From: Loxodes magnus
Taxonomy: Eukaryota > Ciliophora > Karyorelictea > Loxodida > Loxodidae
NCBI GenBank assembly: GCA_946699065.1
Contig: CAMPDV010000874.1
Coordinates: forward strand, 100,816-164,815
Direction of reading: 5' to 3'
Length of the DNA stretch: 64,000 nucleotides
In this document: positions 62,570 through 64,000 of the stretch, piece after piece
Position numbering within the stretch: position 1 is the first letter of the stretch
Layout: each line of letters starts with the position of its first letter
Program-made: the position numbers and the translations under genes
The notes under the pieces: generated by a model
What the model was told of the DNA's origin: nothing
Seen by the model: only the letters and a program-made list of their open reading frames with translations
Databases searched by the model: none

Positions 62570-64000
62570 ATGAAACTGAAATTCTTTCTTCTTTTCTTAC
62601 TTTACTTCTTCACTTTTCAAAAATTCATAATACTTCTCAAAGCATACTCCTTAAAACTGAAATACTTTCTTCTTTTCTTACTTTACTTCTTAACTTTTCA
62701 AAATACTTATTACTTCTCAAAGCATACTCATGAAACTGAAACTCTATCTTCTTTTATTACTTTACTTCTTCACTTTTCAAAAATATATATTACTTCTCAA
62801 AGCATACTCATGAAACTGAAATTCTTTCTTCTTTTCTTACTTTATTCTTCACTTTTCAAAAATACTTATTACTTCTCAAAACATACTCATAAAACTGAAA
62901 TTCTTTCTTCTTTTCTTACTTTACTTCTTCACTTTTCAAAAATATATATTACTTATCAAAGCATACTCATGAAACTGAAACTCTACCTTCTTTTCTTACT
63001 TTACTTCTTCACTTTTCAAAATACTTATTACTTCTTAAAGCATACTCATGAAACTGAAATTCTCTCTTCTTTTCTTACTTTACTTCTTCACTTTTCAAAA
63101 ATACTTATCACTTCTCAAAGCATACTCATGAAACTGAAATTCTTTCTTCTTTTCTTACTTTATTCTTCACTTTTCAAAAATACATATTACTTCTCAAAGC
63201 ATACTCATGAAACTGAAATTCTTTCTTCTTTTCTTACTTTACTTCTTCACTTTTCAAAAATACATATTACTTCTCAAAGCATACTCATGAAACTGAAATT
63301 CTTTCTTCTTTTCTTACTTTACTTCTTCACTTTTCAAAAATACTTATTACTTCTCAAAGCATACTCATGAAACTGAAATTCTTTCTTCTTTTCTTACTTT
63401 ACTTCTTCACTTTTCAAAATACTTATTACTTCTCAAAACATACTCATAAAACTGAAATTCTTTCTTCTTTTCTTACTTTACTTCTTCACTTTGACAAATA
63501 CTTATTACTTCTCAAAGCATACTCCTTAAAACTGATATTCTTTCTTCTTTTCTTACTTTACTTCTTCACTTTTCAAAATACTTATTACTTCTCAAAGCAT
63601 ACTCATGAAACTGAAATTCTTTCTTCTTTTCTTACTTTACTTCTTCACTTTTCAAAAATATATATTACTTCTCAAAACATACTCCTTAAAACTGAAATTC
63701 AATCTTCTTTTCTTACTTTACTTCTTCACTTTTCAAAAATATATATTTCTTATCAAAGCATACTCATGAAACTGAAATTCTTTCTTCTTTTCTTACTTTA
63801 CTTCTTCACTTTTCAAAAATACTTATTACTTCTCAAAGCATACTCATGAAACTGAATTTCTTTCTTCTTTTCTTACTTTATTCATCACTTTTCAAAAATA
63901 TATATTACTTCTCAAAACATACTCATGAAACTGAAACTCTACCTTCTTTTCTTACTTTACTTCTTCACTTTTCAAAAATATATATTACTTCTCAAAGCAT
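62570..64000 (+). repeat. Return of the 40.7-42.8 kb sequence type
   Basis: 62,570-63,366 follows 40,688-41,484 (offset 21,882). 63,367-64,000 follows 42,122-42,755 (offset 21,245). The 637-bp change of offset equals the extra tandem unit present at 41-42 kb. Differences noticed here include TTTTATTACTTTAC near 62,755 and CAAAGCAT where the partner has CAAAACAT near 62,720. It contains CTTTGACAAATAC near 63,490, the ATATATATTTCTTATC junction near 63,745 and TTATTCATCAC near 63,882. The match runs off the window end. Confidence 0.83.

Larger units (their letters stand above)
1..64000 (+). repeat. Satellite DNA array, ~80-bp monomer, about 800 tandem copies
   Basis: Every line of the window is made of the same unit, recurring every 79-81 bp in one orientation. 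Recurrent landmarks per monomer are ATGAAACTGAAA (or a variant), TTCTTTCTTCTTTTCTTAC, TTTACTTCTTCACTTTTC, a 4-5 A tract, TTATTACTTCTCAAAGCAT and ACTC. No unrelated sequence interrupts it and both window ends fall inside monomers, so the array continues outside. Local average unit length is just under 80 bp (for example 3112 bp for 39 monomers, 2638 bp for 33). Composition is about 26% GC with about 4% G on this strand. Long homogeneous arrays of this kind are typical of eukaryotic centromeric or heterochromatic satellites; that location is inferred from family knowledge and not shown by the sequence. I do not recognise the satellite family. Open frames within it are by-products of the repeat. 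Confidence 0.98.

Noticed and set aside
1-64000. CRISPR array with long repeats
   Set aside because: There are no unique spacers: the entire 80-bp unit is repeated, including the segments between the best conserved parts.
1-64000. Telomere or simple microsatellite
   Set aside because: The period is 79-81 bp with a complex unit; no 5-8 bp telomere-type motif or simple-repeat stretch was seen.
1-64000. ATATATAT-containing monomers as TATA-type promoters
   Set aside because: The motif AAAAATATATATT is one of the ordinary monomer variants and recurs dozens of times without any downstream gene.
1-64000. Transposon or retroelement insertion
   Set aside because: I followed the monomer phase through the window and found no break, target-site duplication, terminal repeat or foreign coding sequence.
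1-64000. tRNA, rRNA or other structured RNA gene
   Set aside because: No stretch has the GC-containing stems or conserved motifs these need; the strand has almost no G for pairing with C.

Overview
The whole 64 kb window is one uninterrupted tandem array of an AT-rich satellite with a monomer of about 80 bp (79, 80 or 81 bp), roughly 800 copies, all in the same orientation. It enters and leaves the window in mid-monomer, so the true array is longer on both sides. I find no protein-coding gene, rRNA, tRNA, transposable element, CRISPR array or any non-satellite island. A homogeneous head-to-tail satellite of this size points to a eukaryotic nuclear chromosome (centromeric, pericentromeric, subtelomeric or other heterochromatin) assembled from long reads. 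I do not recognise the satellite family and cannot name the organism.

The reference monomer (for example 2101-2180, counted from the A of ATGAAACTG) is about 26% GC and very strand-asymmetric: about 45% T, 29% A, 22% C and only about 4% G on the + strand. It has a 17-nt pure pyrimidine tract at monomer positions 13-29, a TTTTCAAAAA step at 45-54 and a fairly conserved 3' part (61-80, ending AAAGCATACTC). Variants differ mostly at the 5' end (ATGAAACTG, ATAAAACTG, CCTTAAAACTG, CCCTAAAACTG, CCTTTAAACTG, ATTAAAACTG), at positions 11-22 (TTCTTTC, TTCAATC, TTCAATAATC, CTCTACC, TTCTATC) and in the middle (TTTATTCTTC, TTATTCACC, CTCTTTCAACATTTC, CTTTGACAAATAC, 4-A versus 5-A tract).

Above the monomer there is no single higher-order period. 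Different stretches carry direct duplications with units near whole-monomer multiples: about 160, 239, 400, 637, 1039, 1282, 1361, 1440, 1680, 2156, 2398, 2638, 3112, 3349, 3434, 3996 and 8378-8458 bp. Several are perfect or nearly perfect by eye, so the array looks like a nested mosaic built by repeated unequal exchange or segmental amplification. Layout: 1-3 kb mixed monomers; 3.0-7.1 kb a 2156-bp-offset duplication with an older triplicated 1-kb block; 7.0-14.1 kb dispersed duplications; 14.0-17.8 kb a 17-monomer tandem unit; 18.5-19.3 kb a 5-monomer tandem; 19.55-22.9 kb a 21-monomer tandem; 22.9-28.0 kb mostly reference-like monomers; 28.0-40.7 kb a 3-4 kb block in three copies; 41.0-42.2 kb an 8-monomer tandem; 42.3-53.1 kb copies at 3349 and 3996 bp; 51.0-56.3 kb a perfect 2638-bp tandem; 57.5-60.1 kb a further copy plus a 1039-bp tandem; 62.6-64.0 kb a return to the sequence type of 40.7-42.8 kb.

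The many + strand open frames (up to about 400 codons) are by-products. The G-poor strand has few stops, most monomers carry an ATG, and the 80-bp period rotates the reading frame. Single-base length changes are tolerated throughout, which argues against selection on any frame. Duplication boundaries are by-eye comparisons, accurate to a few bases where I aligned them directly and to tens of bases where marked approximate.
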